A stretch of DNA of 64,000 bases, from contig OZ255620.1 of NCBI GenBank assembly GCA_965276665.1, positions 1,178,001-1,242,000 of the forward strand. Direction: 5' to 3'. Made by a program: the position numbers and the translations under genes. Origin of the DNA: CAWGJC01 sp965276665 (GTDB lineage Bacteria; Pseudomonadota; Alphaproteobacteria; Acetobacterales; Acetobacteraceae). This document shows positions 10,469-21,858 of the stretch, one piece after another (positions within the stretch are counted from its first letter, which is position 1; each line of letters begins with the position of its first letter). The notes under the pieces were generated by a model. The model was not told the DNA's origin. It did no database searches and saw only the letters and a program-made list of their open reading frames with translations.

Positions 10469-10933
10469 TCAGCCGGGCGCGCCGAGGCGGGATTTCACCA
10501 GCGGGCCGGCCTTCGCCATGTCGAGCGTGGCGGCGTGCTTGGCGCGTAGCAGCGCCATCACCTTCCCCATGTCCTTCATCCCCTTCGCCCCGGCGTCGGC
10601 GATCGCCGCATCGACAACATCGGCCATTGCCGCCTCATCCATCTCTTCGGGGAGAAAGCCCTCGATCACCGCGATCTCGGCTTCCTCCTTGTCCACCAGA
10701 TCCTGCCGCTTGCCCTGACGATAGAGCTCGATCGACTCGCGGCGGGATTTCACCATGCCGCGCAGCGCAGCCACCACCTCCTCGTCCGGAATGCGCTCGA
10801 CCCCTTTCGGCCGCGCGGCGATGTCGGCCTCCTTCACCCGCGCAAGGATCAGGCGGATCGTCGAGGTGCGGGCGGCGGTCCCGGCCTTCATCGAGGTTTT
10901 CAGCGCGTCGGTGAACTGGTCTCGCAGCGCCAT
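10469..10933 (-). CDS. GatB/YqeY domain protein
   Basis: 154-residue YqeY-type protein, related to the tail domain of GatB, the tRNA-dependent amidotransferase subunit. The domain covers the whole protein: MALRDQFTDALKTSMKAG at the N-terminus, the conserved VKSRRESIELYRQGKRQDL helix and EEAEIAVIEGFLPEEM. Its molecular role is not established. Of two close ATG codons, the second (10933) has the better spacing to the GGAGGG ribosome site; the first overlaps it. First gene of the block with dnaG and rpoD. Confidence 0.9.
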   Translation of the reverse strand: MALRDQFTDALKTSMKAGTAARTSTIRLILARVKEADIAARPKGVERIPDEEVVAALRGMVKSRRESIELYRQGKRQDLVDKEEAEIAVIEGFLPEEMDEAAMADVVDAAIADAGAKGMKDMGKVMALLRAKHAATLDMAKAGPLVKSRLGAPG

Positions 10934-11086
10934 CCGCATCCCTCCGGCCGAAAAACACCCCTATAATATGTCTTCTGCCGACGCCACTGCCGGAAGTAGA
11001 TACGGAGAGAATTTCCGCTCTATTGAGAGTAATTATTGCGCTGGGAAGTTTCTTCCCATATTTTCCCTGCAGGCGGGAGGTGGCGC
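10934..11086. promoter_or_regulatory. Divergent promoter region, yqeY-dnaG-rpoD / carA
   Basis: 153 bp, noticeably AT-richer than its surroundings. A TATAAT hexamer on the plus strand at 10962-10967 reads as CATATTATAG on the minus strand, so it could serve as a -10 box in either direction; no good -35 partner is visible. TTGAGA lies at 11023. A perfect palindrome lies at 11043-11057 and a GGGAGG ribosome site for carA at 11075-11080. Confidence 0.5.
11043..11057. promoter_or_regulatory. Perfect palindrome upstream of carA, candidate operator
   Basis: GGGAAG-ttt-CTTCCC, a 6-3-6 perfect inverted repeat centred 37 bp before the carA start, with a further TTTCCC half-site just downstream at 11062-11067. 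The position suits a repressor site. That it binds the helix-turn-helix fused to CarA is speculation. Confidence 0.4.
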
Positions 11087-12493
11087 ATGAGCTTATCGGT
11101 GGAGCAGGTGATCGAACGGCTGGGCGGGGGCGAGGCGGCCGGGCGCGTCACCGGCGTCGGCACCGAGGCGGTGCGCAAATGGCGGCAGGCCGAGGCGATC
11201 CCGACCCGCCACTGGAAGGCGATCAGCGCCGCCACCGGCATTCCTCTCACCGAACTCGCCCTGCTCGTCGAACCCGCTGCCGCCGATGCGCCGCCCGAGG
11301 GAGCCACCGCCGCGCTCGTGCTCGGCGATGGCAGCGTGTTCTGGGGCAGCGGCTTCGGCGCGCATCGTTCCGGGCTCGACGCCGCCGCCGGCGAACTCTG
11401 CTTCAACACCGGCCTCACCGGCTATCAGGAGACGCTGACCGACCCGTCCTATGCCGGGCAGATCATCACCTTCACCGCGCCGCATATCGGCAATGTCGGC
11501 GCCAATGCCGAGGATCTCGAGGCCGCCGGCATCGCCGCGCGCGGGCTGGTGGTCAAGCAGGACCCGACCGCGGCCGCGAACTGGCGGGCGACCCAAAGCC
11601 TCGATGCCTGGCTCCGCGCGCAGAACGTGTCCGGCATCGCCGGCATCGACACCCGCGCCCTCACGCTGCGCATCCGCGACGGCGGGCCGCCGAACGGGCT
11701 GATCGCCTATCCGGAGGACGGACGCTTCGACCTTCCTACGCTCCGCGCCCGCGCCGCCGCCTGGCCCGGGCTCGAAGGCATGGATCTCGCGAAACAGGTC
11801 TCCTGCATGCAAACCTATGCCTGGAACGAAACCGAGTGGGCCTGGCCGCACGGGTTCGGCCGCCAGATCGCGGCGCGCCACCATGTCGTCGCCGTCGATT
11901 ACGGGGCGAAGCGCAACATCCTGCGCTGCCTCGCCAGCGCCGGCTGCCGGGTGACGGTGGTGCCGGCTACCGCGACCGCGGAGGACATCCTCCGTCACCA
12001 GCCGGACGGCATCTTCCTGTCCAACGGACCGGGCGACCCGGCGGCGACCGGCGCCTACGCGGTGCCCGTGCTGCAGGCGGTGATCGCCTCCGGCAAGCCG
12101 GTCTTCGGCATCTGCCTCGGCCACCAGCTTCTCGCCCTCGCCCTCGGCGCCCGCACCTACAAGCTCGACCGCGGCCACCGCGGCGCCAACCAGCCGGTGA
12201 AGGAACTCGCCACCGGCCGCGTCGAGATCACCAGCCAGAATCACGGCTTCGCGGTGGATGAAACCTCCCTGCCGAACACCGTGACCGTGACGCATGTGAG
12301 CCTGTTCGACGGATCGAACGAAGGCCTCGCCTGCACCGACCGCCCCATCTTCTCCGTGCAGTATCACCCGGAAGCGAGCCCCGGGCCGGCCGACAGCCAT
12401 CATCTGTTTGAACGGTTTGTCGCATTGATGAGCGAGCATAAGGAAAGGCCAGTGGCTCTGCCCCTGGACCCCGCTAAGGGCAGTCGCCCTTAG
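11087..12493 (+). CDS. carA: Carbamoyl-phosphate synthase small subunit with N-terminal helix-turn-helix fusion
   Basis: 468 residues. The glutaminase subunit feeds ammonia to CarB for arginine and pyrimidine synthesis. Residues 70-450 are a full CarA: N-terminal domain (ALVLGDGSVFWGSGFG) and class I amidotransferase with Cys343 in VFGICLGHQ, and His427 and Glu429 in YHPEAS. Residues 1-60 are extra compared with ordinary CarA and look like a Cro/YdaS-type helix-turn-helix: EQVIERLGG, VGTEAVRKWRQ, IPTRHWKAI, GIPLTELALLV. From memory, NCBI names such a segment the carph-isopro domain. ATG 11087 follows GGGAGG at good spacing. The last ~15 residues (ending LPLDPAKGSRP) and the stop are encoded by a palindromic repeat. 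Confidence 0.95.
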   Translation: MSLSVEQVIERLGGGEAAGRVTGVGTEAVRKWRQAEAIPTRHWKAISAATGIPLTELALLVEPAAADAPPEGATAALVLGDGSVFWGSGFGAHRSGLDAAAGELCFNTGLTGYQETLTDPSYAGQIITFTAPHIGNVGANAEDLEAAGIAARGLVVKQDPTAAANWRATQSLDAWLRAQNVSGIAGIDTRALTLRIRDGGPPNGLIAYPEDGRFDLPTLRARAAAWPGLEGMDLAKQVSCMQTYAWNETEWAWPHGFGRQIAARHHVVAVDYGAKRNILRCLASAGCRVTVVPATATAEDILRHQPDGIFLSNGPGDPAATGAYAVPVLQAVIASGKPVFGICLGHQLLALALGARTYKLDRGHRGANQPVKELATGRVEITSQNHGFAVDETSLPNTVTVTHVSLFDGSNEGLACTDRPIFSVQYHPEASPGPADSHHLFERFVALMSEHKERPVALPLDPAKGSRP

Positions 12494-12585
12494 AACCCGT
12501 CAGTGCGCTTCGCGCGGAGCGCCAAATCGGGTCCTAAGGGCGACTGCCCTTAGCGAGGTCCAGGGGCAGCGCCCCTGGCCTTCCT
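12443..12585. repeat. Long nested palindromic repeat, copy A (carA-carB junction)
   Basis: Two arms of about 57 bp (12443-12499 and 12528-12584) are near-perfect inverted copies around a short loop. Each arm contains its own hairpin, CTAAGGGC-agtc-GCCCTTAG in the left arm, and the CCCCTGGACC-type segment is common to both. The left arm runs through the last codons and the stop of carA. A second copy of the same family lies at 45991-46177. RNA from it should form a strong cruciform-like structure between carA and carB. Confidence 0.85.
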
Positions 12586-12611
12586 CCCTCTCCAAGCAAA
12601 GGCCAAACCGG

Positions 12612-15851
<3,240 letters not shown>

Positions 15852-15942
15852 TGCCTTGATTTCGTGCAGCAAGGGTGTTCACCATGCTGCGTGGGCACTC
15901 GCCTGCAACCCCATCATCCGTGTGAGAACCGAGGACGTCGCC

Positions 15943-16416
15943 TTGCAGAAATTCCCGATGACCGCCAACGGCCTGACGCGGTTGGAGGAGGAGCTGCGCC
16001 AGCTCAAGGGCACCGAACGCCCGGCGGTGATCCGCGCCATCGCGGAAGCGCGCAGCCATGGCGATCTCAGCGAGAATGCGGAATATCATGCCGCTCGCGA
16101 GCGCCAATCCTTCATCGAGGGCCGCATCGGCGAGCTGGAGGAGATTGTCTCCGCCGCCGAGGTGATCGACCCCGCCTCGCTCTCGGGCGAGCACGTCAAG
16201 TTCGGCGCCCGTGTCCGCCTCGTCGATGAGGAGACGGAGAAGGAATCCGCCTACCAGATCGTCGGCGTGCACGAGGCGGACATCAAGCTCGGCCTGCTCT
16301 CGGTGTCCTCGCCGCTCGCCAAGGCGCTGATCGGCAAGAAATCGGGCGACACGGTTTCAGTGCCGGCGCCCGGTGGCGACCGCTCCTACGAGATTCTCAG
16401 CGTCGCCTTCGGCTGA
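15943..16416 (+). CDS. greA: Transcription elongation factor GreA
   Basis: 157 residues, matching the family length. It rescues backtracked RNA polymerase by stimulating transcript cleavage. The N-terminal coiled coil carries the conserved tip segment HGDLSENAEYHAARERQ with the acidic residues needed for cleavage; the C-terminal FKBP-like domain ends SVPAPGGDRSYEILSVAF. The start is taken as TTG 15943 (LQKFPMTANGL) because it gives the family N-terminus and has GAGG eight bases upstream; an earlier ATG would add 45 unrelated residues. It lies 91 bp after carB. Confidence 0.94.
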   Translation: MQKFPMTANGLTRLEEELRQLKGTERPAVIRAIAEARSHGDLSENAEYHAARERQSFIEGRIGELEEIVSAAEVIDPASLSGEHVKFGARVRLVDEETEKESAYQIVGVHEADIKLGLLSVSSPLAKALIGKKSGDTVSVPAPGGDRSYEILSVAFG

Positions 16417-16433
16417 TCTCCATTGATTCAGCC

Positions 16434-17657
16434 ATGATCGGGCTCGTCGACGTACGGGAGGCCGCCTCCCGGATCGCCGGGCGCGTCATGCGCACCCCCA
16501 CCATCGAGGCGGCCACCATCTCGCGCGCCACCGGCGCGGAGGTCTGGCTCAAGCTCGAAAATCTGCAGGCGATCGGCTCGTTCAAGGAACGCGGGGCGGC
16601 GAACCGCCTGGCCCTGCTCTCCGCCGGGGAGCGGGCGCGCGGCGTCGTCGCGATGTCGGCCGGCAACCACGCGCAGGCGGTCGCGCGTCATGCCAGCCTC
16701 GCCGGAATCGCCGCGATAATCGTGATGCCGCGCTTCACCCCGCTCGGAAAAATCTCCCGCACCCAAGGCTGGGGTGCCACGGTCTTGCTGGAAGGCGAGA
16801 CGCTCGCCGAGGCGGCGGAGCATGCGGCGATGCTGGCGGAGCAACGCGGCCTGGTGCTGATCCATCCCTATGACGACCCGGCGGTGATGGCCGGCCAGGG
16901 CACGCTCGCGCTCGAGATGCTGGAGGACATGCCGACGCCCGATGCGCTGTTGGTGCCGATCGGCGGCGGCGGCATGATCGCCGGCTGCGCCGCGGTGGCG
17001 GCGGCGCTGTCGCCGGCCACGGACATGCTCGGCGTTTCGGTCGATGCCTATGCCTCGATCTCCGCGCATTTCGGCGGCGCGCCGCGGCCGCCCGGCGGCG
17101 CCACCATCGCCGAGGGCATCGCGGTGCGAGAGGTCGGGCAGCAGCCGCTCGCGGTGATCCGCGCGCATGTCCGCGACGTGCTGGTGGTGCCGGAACGCGC
17201 GGTGGAATGCGCCATCGCGCTGCTCGCGGAAGGCGCCAAGCTGGTGGCCGAAGGTGCGGGCGCGATCGGGGTGGCGGCGCTGCTCGCCTATCCCGAGCGG
17301 TTTCGCGGCAAGCGCGTCGGCACGGTGATCTGCGGCGGCAATATCGACGCGCGCATCCTCGCCAACGTGCTGCTGCGGAACCTGCTGCGCGACGGCCGGC
17401 TGCTCCGCCTGTTCATGGAAATCCCCGACCGGCCCGGCGTGCTCGCGGATATCGCGACGCGCATCGCGAATTGCGGCGGCAACATCATCGATGTCTCGCA
17501 TCACCGCCTGTTCGCCGCACCGAGCGTGCAGGCGGCGGAGCTCGAGGTGATGGTCGAGGTGCGCGACCCCGCGCATGCGGATGCGATCACCGAAGTTTTG
17601 GCAGAGAGCTACCGGGTGCGGCGGCAGGAAACGGTCTCGCGCGAGCGCGCCGGCTGA
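16434..17657 (+). CDS. ilvA: Threonine ammonia-lyase (PLP-dependent) with C-terminal ACT domain
   Basis: 407 residues. Converts threonine to 2-oxobutanoate and ammonia, the first step toward isoleucine, or a catabolic reaction. The PLP lysine is K51 in GSFKERGAANR, the substrate loop SAGNHAQAVA follows, and the glycine-rich phosphate-binding loop is PIGGGGMIAG. About 80 C-terminal residues from FMEIPDRPGVLADIA form a single ACT domain, as in short biosynthetic or TdcB-like enzymes that may respond to amino acids. Starts 17 bp after greA in the same direction. Whether it is biosynthetic or catabolic cannot be decided here. Confidence 0.92.
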   Translation: MIGLVDVREAASRIAGRVMRTPTIEAATISRATGAEVWLKLENLQAIGSFKERGAANRLALLSAGERARGVVAMSAGNHAQAVARHASLAGIAAIIVMPRFTPLGKISRTQGWGATVLLEGETLAEAAEHAAMLAEQRGLVLIHPYDDPAVMAGQGTLALEMLEDMPTPDALLVPIGGGGMIAGCAAVAAALSPATDMLGVSVDAYASISAHFGGAPRPPGGATIAEGIAVREVGQQPLAVIRAHVRDVLVVPERAVECAIALLAEGAKLVAEGAGAIGVAALLAYPERFRGKRVGTVICGGNIDARILANVLLRNLLRDGRLLRLFMEIPDRPGVLADIATRIANCGGNIIDVSHHRLFAAPSVQAAELEVMVEVRDPAHADAITEVLAESYRVRRQETVSRERAG

Positions 17658-17720
17658 CGGCGCGCCGGCAGGCTCGCGCGACCTTTGTTCCTGCCCGCGG
17701 CAAAGCGGCCTGACGCGGAA

Positions 17721-17750
17721 TTGACGCCGAGTCGGGGCTTGCCGAGGTTA
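17721..17750 (+). promoter_or_regulatory. Possible promoter for the tandem lipoprotein genes
   Basis: TTGACG at 17721 is a good -35 match; the hexamer at the right distance (AGGTTA, 17745-17750, 18-bp spacer) is a poor -10. It lies 24 bp before the first lipoprotein start. Offered only as a candidate. Confidence 0.3.
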
Positions 17751-17773
17751 CGGGGCCAAGGCGAGTATGGCGC

Positions 17774-18301
17774 ATGATCGATGCTCTCGGAACTCCCGCC
17801 CGGCTGCTGCCGGTGCTCGCCCTCCTCCTCGGGTTGACCGGATGCGGTTCGGTGCTCACGGAGGGCACCTCGGCGGCGGCGGGTGTCGCCGGCGCCGGCA
17901 TCGCGAGCGCCGTGACCAATAATGGCACCGTCACCGCGGCGGTCGGCCTCGGCACCCAGGCCGCCGCCGCGACCGGGCTCGCCTTCGTCGAGCGCCGCGT
18001 GCATGGCGCGGAACAGAACCGGATCGCCGCGACCGCGGGGCAGCTGCCGGTGGGCGGCGTCGGCGCCTGGTCGGTCTCGCACGACATCCCGATTGAGGCG
18101 GACGAGCATGGTGAGGTGTCGGTCAGCCGCGAGATCGGCGCCGGCGATCTCGCCTGCAAGGAAATCGTCTTCTCGGTGGAGACGCGGCAGAACACGGCTC
18201 CATTCCGCAGCTTTTATGTTGCTTCCGTCTGCCGCGACGGCGATCACTGGAAATGGGCCTCTGCCGAGCCCGCCGTGTCGCGCTGGGGCACCCTGCAATG
18301 A
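17774..18301 (+). CDS. Lipoprotein of unknown function (tandem paralogue 1)
   Basis: 175 residues. A hydrophobic signal segment ends in a lipobox L-T-G-C24, so the mature protein should be lipid-anchored at the inner or outer membrane. A Gly/Ala-rich stretch (residues 35-70) could span or associate with the membrane, as in glycine-zipper proteins. The C-terminal half contains HDIPIEADEHGE, CKEIVFSV and the end motif WKWASAEPAVSRWG. Two further Cys residues (in LACKEI and ASVCRD) may pair. The next gene encodes a clear paralogue and overlaps it by four bases (ATGA), so the two are made together. I do not recognise a named family. Confidence 0.75.
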   Translation: MIDALGTPARLLPVLALLLGLTGCGSVLTEGTSAAAGVAGAGIASAVTNNGTVTAAVGLGTQAAAATGLAFVERRVHGAEQNRIAATAGQLPVGGVGAWSVSHDIPIEADEHGEVSVSREIGAGDLACKEIVFSVETRQNTAPFRSFYVASVCRDGDHWKWASAEPAVSRWGTLQ

Positions 18302-18804
18302 GGGTGAGATCGCTGATGGTGCTCGCGCTGCCGCTGGCGCTCGGCGCCTGCGGGGTCGCGAGCGCGGTGGTGGGCGCGGTGGCCGGCGCCTCGGTGGGCG
18401 GCGCGACCGCCAACCCGGTCGTCGGGTACGGCGTCGCGGTGGGGGTGAATGCCGGGCTCGACGAGCTGCAGAAATACGTCGCCCGGGTGCGGCAGAATGC
18501 CGAGCAGGATGCGATCGTCACCGCGGTCGGGCAGATGGGTGTCGGCGAGACGCGCGATTGGAAGATCGTGCATGACATCCCGATGTTCGACAACGAGCAT
18601 GGCGAGATGCAGGTGGTGCGGCTGATCCCGACGCCGCTCACCCGGTGCAAGGAAGTGCTGTTCACGGTCGATGACGGCAAGCCGCCGCATCTCGACCGCA
18701 CGCTCTACACCACCGATGCCTGCCTCGACACGCGAGGCTGGAAATGGGCGCAAGCCGAGCCGGCGACGGAACGCTGGGGCTATTTCGAGCATATCAGCCA
18801 CTGA
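18298..18804 (+). CDS. Lipoprotein of unknown function (tandem paralogue 2)
   Basis: 168 residues, with signal segment and lipobox L-G-A-C18, a Gly/Ala/Val-rich segment, then a C-terminal half parallel to the preceding gene: HDIPMFDNEHGE, CKEVLFTV, a second Cys, and WKWAQAEPATERWG. The shared motifs in the same order show tandem duplication with considerable divergence. ATG 18298 overlaps the stop of paralogue 1. A 28-bp gap separates it from the ABC binding-protein gene, so readthrough into that operon is possible. Confidence 0.75.
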   Translation: MRVRSLMVLALPLALGACGVASAVVGAVAGASVGGATANPVVGYGVAVGVNAGLDELQKYVARVRQNAEQDAIVTAVGQMGVGETRDWKIVHDIPMFDNEHGEMQVVRLIPTPLTRCKEVLFTVDDGKPPHLDRTLYTTDACLDTRGWKWAQAEPATERWGYFEHISH

Positions 18805-18832
18805 GCGTCGCGCCGGAACCAGGGAGGTTCTC

Positions 18833-20176
18833 ATGCGACAGAAATCCGGGATGATGATCGGCCGCCGCGCGGCACTCGCGGGCGGCGCGGTGCTGCTCGC
18901 GGGTGCCGGGACGCCAGCAAAAGCGGCGCCGATCACCATCGTCGTCAACCAGTCGCCCTGGTTCGACGGATTCCGCAAGACCGTCGCGCGCTACACGGCC
19001 GAGACCGGCAATCAGGTCTCGCTCGACGTCAACCCGTTCGCCGGCAGCCTCGAGAAGCAGCGCAGCGCGGCGCGGGCTGGCGAGAGCCCGTTCGACATCT
19101 TCGTGATCAACGCAGGCTTTTTCGTCGAAATGTACGAGGGCGGCTTCCTCCGCCCGCTCGGCGAGATCGATGCCGGCTTCAGGCTTGATCCGGCGGTCTA
19201 CACTTTCGATGATTCGGTGTTCTGGGATGCGAAGGACAAGCGCGTGAGCGCGAGCTCCGGCGCGCTGATGACGGTGCCGATCAATCCCTATATCCCGCTG
19301 CTGCATTATCGCGCGGATCTCTACAAGGCGAAGAATCTCGCCGTCCCCGCGACCTGGGATGCGCTGCTCGCCAATGCGCGCGCGCTCAACGCGCCGCCCC
19401 GCATGTACGGCATCGTGCAGCGCGGCGATCGCGGCGCGTTCGACGTCACCTACGACGTGCTGCCCTATCTCTGGAGCCATGGCGGCGACATCTTCAAGGA
19501 TCAGAAGGGCGGCGATTTCACCATCACCATCAACAGCGCGCAGACGCTCGCCGGATTGCAGACCTATCTGCGGCTGATGCACGAGGCCGGCCATCCGCAC
19601 ACAGCGGGGCAGACCCAGACCGACGTGATCCAGGCGATGGCGACCGGCCGCGCCGGCCATATCATCGGCGTGCTCGCCGCCAGCCAGTTCGACGACCCCG
19701 ACAAATCGGCAGTGGTCGGCAAGGTGAATTTCGCGCCGCCGCCCGCCGCGCCCGGCTACAAGACCTCGCCGCCGCTCGGCCATTGGCTCGGCGGCATCCC
19801 GCGCAACATCCCGGATGCGCGGGCGCAGGCGGCCCTCGCGTTCCTCGCCTGGTTCCAGGGGCGCGACGCGCAGATGGCCTATGCGCAGGCCGGCTCGCCG
19901 CCGGTTCGGCGGGACGTGCTGGAATCCGACCTCGCGAAGCAGCCACAATTCCGCTGGATGCCGGCGCTCGCCGCGGCCCTGCCCTTCGCGCGGCTCAGCT
20001 TCGTCATCTCGCAGGCGGCGGAGATCCTCGCCGTCACCGAGCTCCGCTTCAACCAGGCGATCGGCGGCGAGATGCCGCCGGAAGCGGCGCTCAACACGAT
20101 GTCGGCCGAGATCGCGGCGGTGATGGCCCATGCCGGCCTCAACGCGCCGCGCCTGCCCGATCTGAAACCGGCGTGA
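18833..20176 (+). CDS. ABC transporter sugar-type substrate-binding protein, Tat signal
   Basis: 447 residues of the family 1 (MalE-like) extracellular binding proteins. The N-terminus has a twin-arginine signal, GRRAALAGGAVLLAG, ending near AKA. Typical features are ITIVVNQSPWFDGFRKTVARY and the hinge region GGDIFKDQKGGDF. A strong AGGGAGG ribosome site precedes ATG 18833. It heads an operon with two MalF/MalG-type permeases, a sulfatase and a DUF4432 protein, so the ligand may be a sulfated carbohydrate or similar sulfate ester (inference). No ATPase gene follows. Confidence 0.9.
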   Translation: MRQKSGMMIGRRAALAGGAVLLAGAGTPAKAAPITIVVNQSPWFDGFRKTVARYTAETGNQVSLDVNPFAGSLEKQRSAARAGESPFDIFVINAGFFVEMYEGGFLRPLGEIDAGFRLDPAVYTFDDSVFWDAKDKRVSASSGALMTVPINPYIPLLHYRADLYKAKNLAVPATWDALLANARALNAPPRMYGIVQRGDRGAFDVTYDVLPYLWSHGGDIFKDQKGGDFTITINSAQTLAGLQTYLRLMHEAGHPHTAGQTQTDVIQAMATGRAGHIIGVLAASQFDDPDKSAVVGKVNFAPPPAAPGYKTSPPLGHWLGGIPRNIPDARAQAALAFLAWFQGRDAQMAYAQAGSPPVRRDVLESDLAKQPQFRWMPALAAALPFARLSFVISQAAEILAVTELRFNQAIGGEMPPEAALNTMSAEIAAVMAHAGLNAPRLPDLKPA

Positions 20177-21042
20177 TCGGCGAGAGCCGGTGGTGGCAGG
20201 CCGCCTGCCTCGCGCCGGCCCTGCTGCTGTTCGGCCTGCTCACCCTGCTGCCGATCGCGATGCTGCTCGCGCTCAGCACGCATGACATCAGCTGGACGGG
20301 CGGCCACGCGGTCTGGCGCTTCACCGGCCTGCGCCATTACGCCGAGCTCGCGAGCGATGGGCTGCTGCGCGCCAGCCTGCGCAACACCGCTGTCTTCGCC
20401 CTCATCGCGGTCGGGCTCGAGATGCTGCTCGGCCTCGCCCTCGCGCTGCTGGTCAGCGGAATGGCGCGCGGGCAGACGCTCTACCGGCTGGTCTTCCTGC
20501 TGCCGATCCTGATCCCCGGCATCGTGATCGGCGCGATCTGGAAGCTGATGTACGGCTTCGATTTCGGCGTGATCAATCTGGCGCTCGGCGCGGTCGGTCT
20601 CGCCCCGCAGGACTGGCTCGGCGAAAGCAGCCTGGCACTCGGCGCGGTGATCGCCGTCGATGTCTGGCACTGGACGCCGTTCTGCTTCCTCCTGCTGCTC
20701 GCCGGGCTGGAATCGCTGCCGCGCGACGTGTTCGAGGCGGCGCGCATCGATGGCGCCGGCGCGGCCGCCACCTTCCGTCACGTCACCCTGCCGCTGCTCG
20801 CGCCGACCCTCGCCGTGACCTTCGTGTTCCGCCTGATCCTCGCGATCAAGGTGTTCGACGAGGTGTATCTCCTCACCGGCGGCGGCCCCGGCACCTCGAC
20901 GGAAGTGATCAGCTTCACCATCTACCGGCGCTTCTTCACCGAGGACCGGGCGGGATACGGTGCGGCGATGTCGGTCGCCACCTTCGCGCTGGTGGCGGTG
21001 CTGCTCGGCGGCGTGGCGCTGGCCGGAAGGCGGCGCGCATGA
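20173..21042 (+). CDS. ABC sugar-type permease (MalF/UgpA-like)
   Basis: 289 residues, about six membrane helices, with the cytoplasmic EAA loop EAARIDGAG near residue 188 that docks onto the ATPase. The GTG start overlaps the stop of the binding-protein gene (GTGA), implying translational coupling. The C-terminal GGGPGTSTEVISFTIYRRFF is common in MalF/UgpA-type permeases. Works with the next permease as a heterodimer. The ATPase must come from elsewhere in the genome. Confidence 0.9.
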   Translation: MIGESRWWQAACLAPALLLFGLLTLLPIAMLLALSTHDISWTGGHAVWRFTGLRHYAELASDGLLRASLRNTAVFALIAVGLEMLLGLALALLVSGMARGQTLYRLVFLLPILIPGIVIGAIWKLMYGFDFGVINLALGAVGLAPQDWLGESSLALGAVIAVDVWHWTPFCFLLLLAGLESLPRDVFEAARIDGAGAAATFRHVTLPLLAPTLAVTFVFRLILAIKVFDEVYLLTGGGPGTSTEVISFTIYRRFFTEDRAGYGAAMSVATFALVAVLLGGVALAGRRRA

Positions 21043-21848
21043 AGGCGCTCCGTCATCTCGCCCTTGCGATCGCGGCGCTGCTCGTGTTGCTGCCGCTCGC
21101 CTGGATCGTCGCCGCCGCGTTCAAGACGCAGATCGCGCTGCTGATGGGCAGCATCGACTTCACGCCCACACTCGCCAATTTCGCCTCCGTGCTGGACCCG
21201 GCGAGCTCCGATTATGTCAGGAATTTCCTCAACAGCCTGGTCGTCGCCGTGATCAGCACCGTGCTCGTGCTCGCGGTCGCGACGCTCGCCGCGCATGCGC
21301 TCCGCCATCTGCGCCTGCCACGTTTCGTCTCGCCTTTGCTGCTCGGCTGGTCGGTGCTGTTTCACATGCTGCCGCCGATCACGCTGGCTGGCGCCTGGTA
21401 TGTGATGTTCCGCGGCGTCGGGCTCGACAACACCTATCCCGGGCTGATCCTCGCACATGCCACGCTGAACCTGCCGATGGCGCTCTGGATGCTCTTGATC
21501 TTCGTGCAGGACGTGCCGGTGGAAGTGCTCGAGGCGGCACGCATAGACGGCGCGTCCGGCCGGCGGATCCTCACCCGGGTGGTGGTGCCGCTGATCCGCC
21601 CCGGCCTCGCCGCGGCCGGGGTGCTCGCCTTCGTGTTCAGCTGGAACGAGTTCACCGTCACGCTGACATTGAGCCAGCGGCAGACCGCGACGGTGCCGGT
21701 CGCGATCGGGAAATTCGCGCAGGAGAACACGATCAATTATACGGAGATGGCGGCCGCGGCGGTGCTCGCCACCATCCCGACGATCCTGCTGCTGCTCGCC
21801 GCACAACGCCTGATCGTCCGCGGGCTGACCGCGGGCGCGGTGAAATAG
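21039..21848 (+). CDS. ABC sugar-type permease (MalG/UgpE-like)
   Basis: 269 residues, with an N-terminal hydrophobic helix followed by further membrane segments and the EAA loop EAARIDGAS near residue 165. The C-terminus QRLIVRGLTAGAVK matches the MalG-family ending. ATG overlaps the previous stop (ATGA). Only 10 bp separate it from the sulfatase gene, which has an AGGGGGA ribosome site inside that gap, so transport and sulfatase belong to one operon. Confidence 0.9.
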   Translation: MKALRHLALAIAALLVLLPLAWIVAAAFKTQIALLMGSIDFTPTLANFASVLDPASSDYVRNFLNSLVVAVISTVLVLAVATLAAHALRHLRLPRFVSPLLLGWSVLFHMLPPITLAGAWYVMFRGVGLDNTYPGLILAHATLNLPMALWMLLIFVQDVPVEVLEAARIDGASGRRILTRVVVPLIRPGLAAAGVLAFVFSWNEFTVTLTLSQRQTATVPVAIGKFAQENTINYTEMAAAAVLATIPTILLLLAAQRLIVRGLTAGAVK

Positions 21849-21858
21849 GGGGATCATC

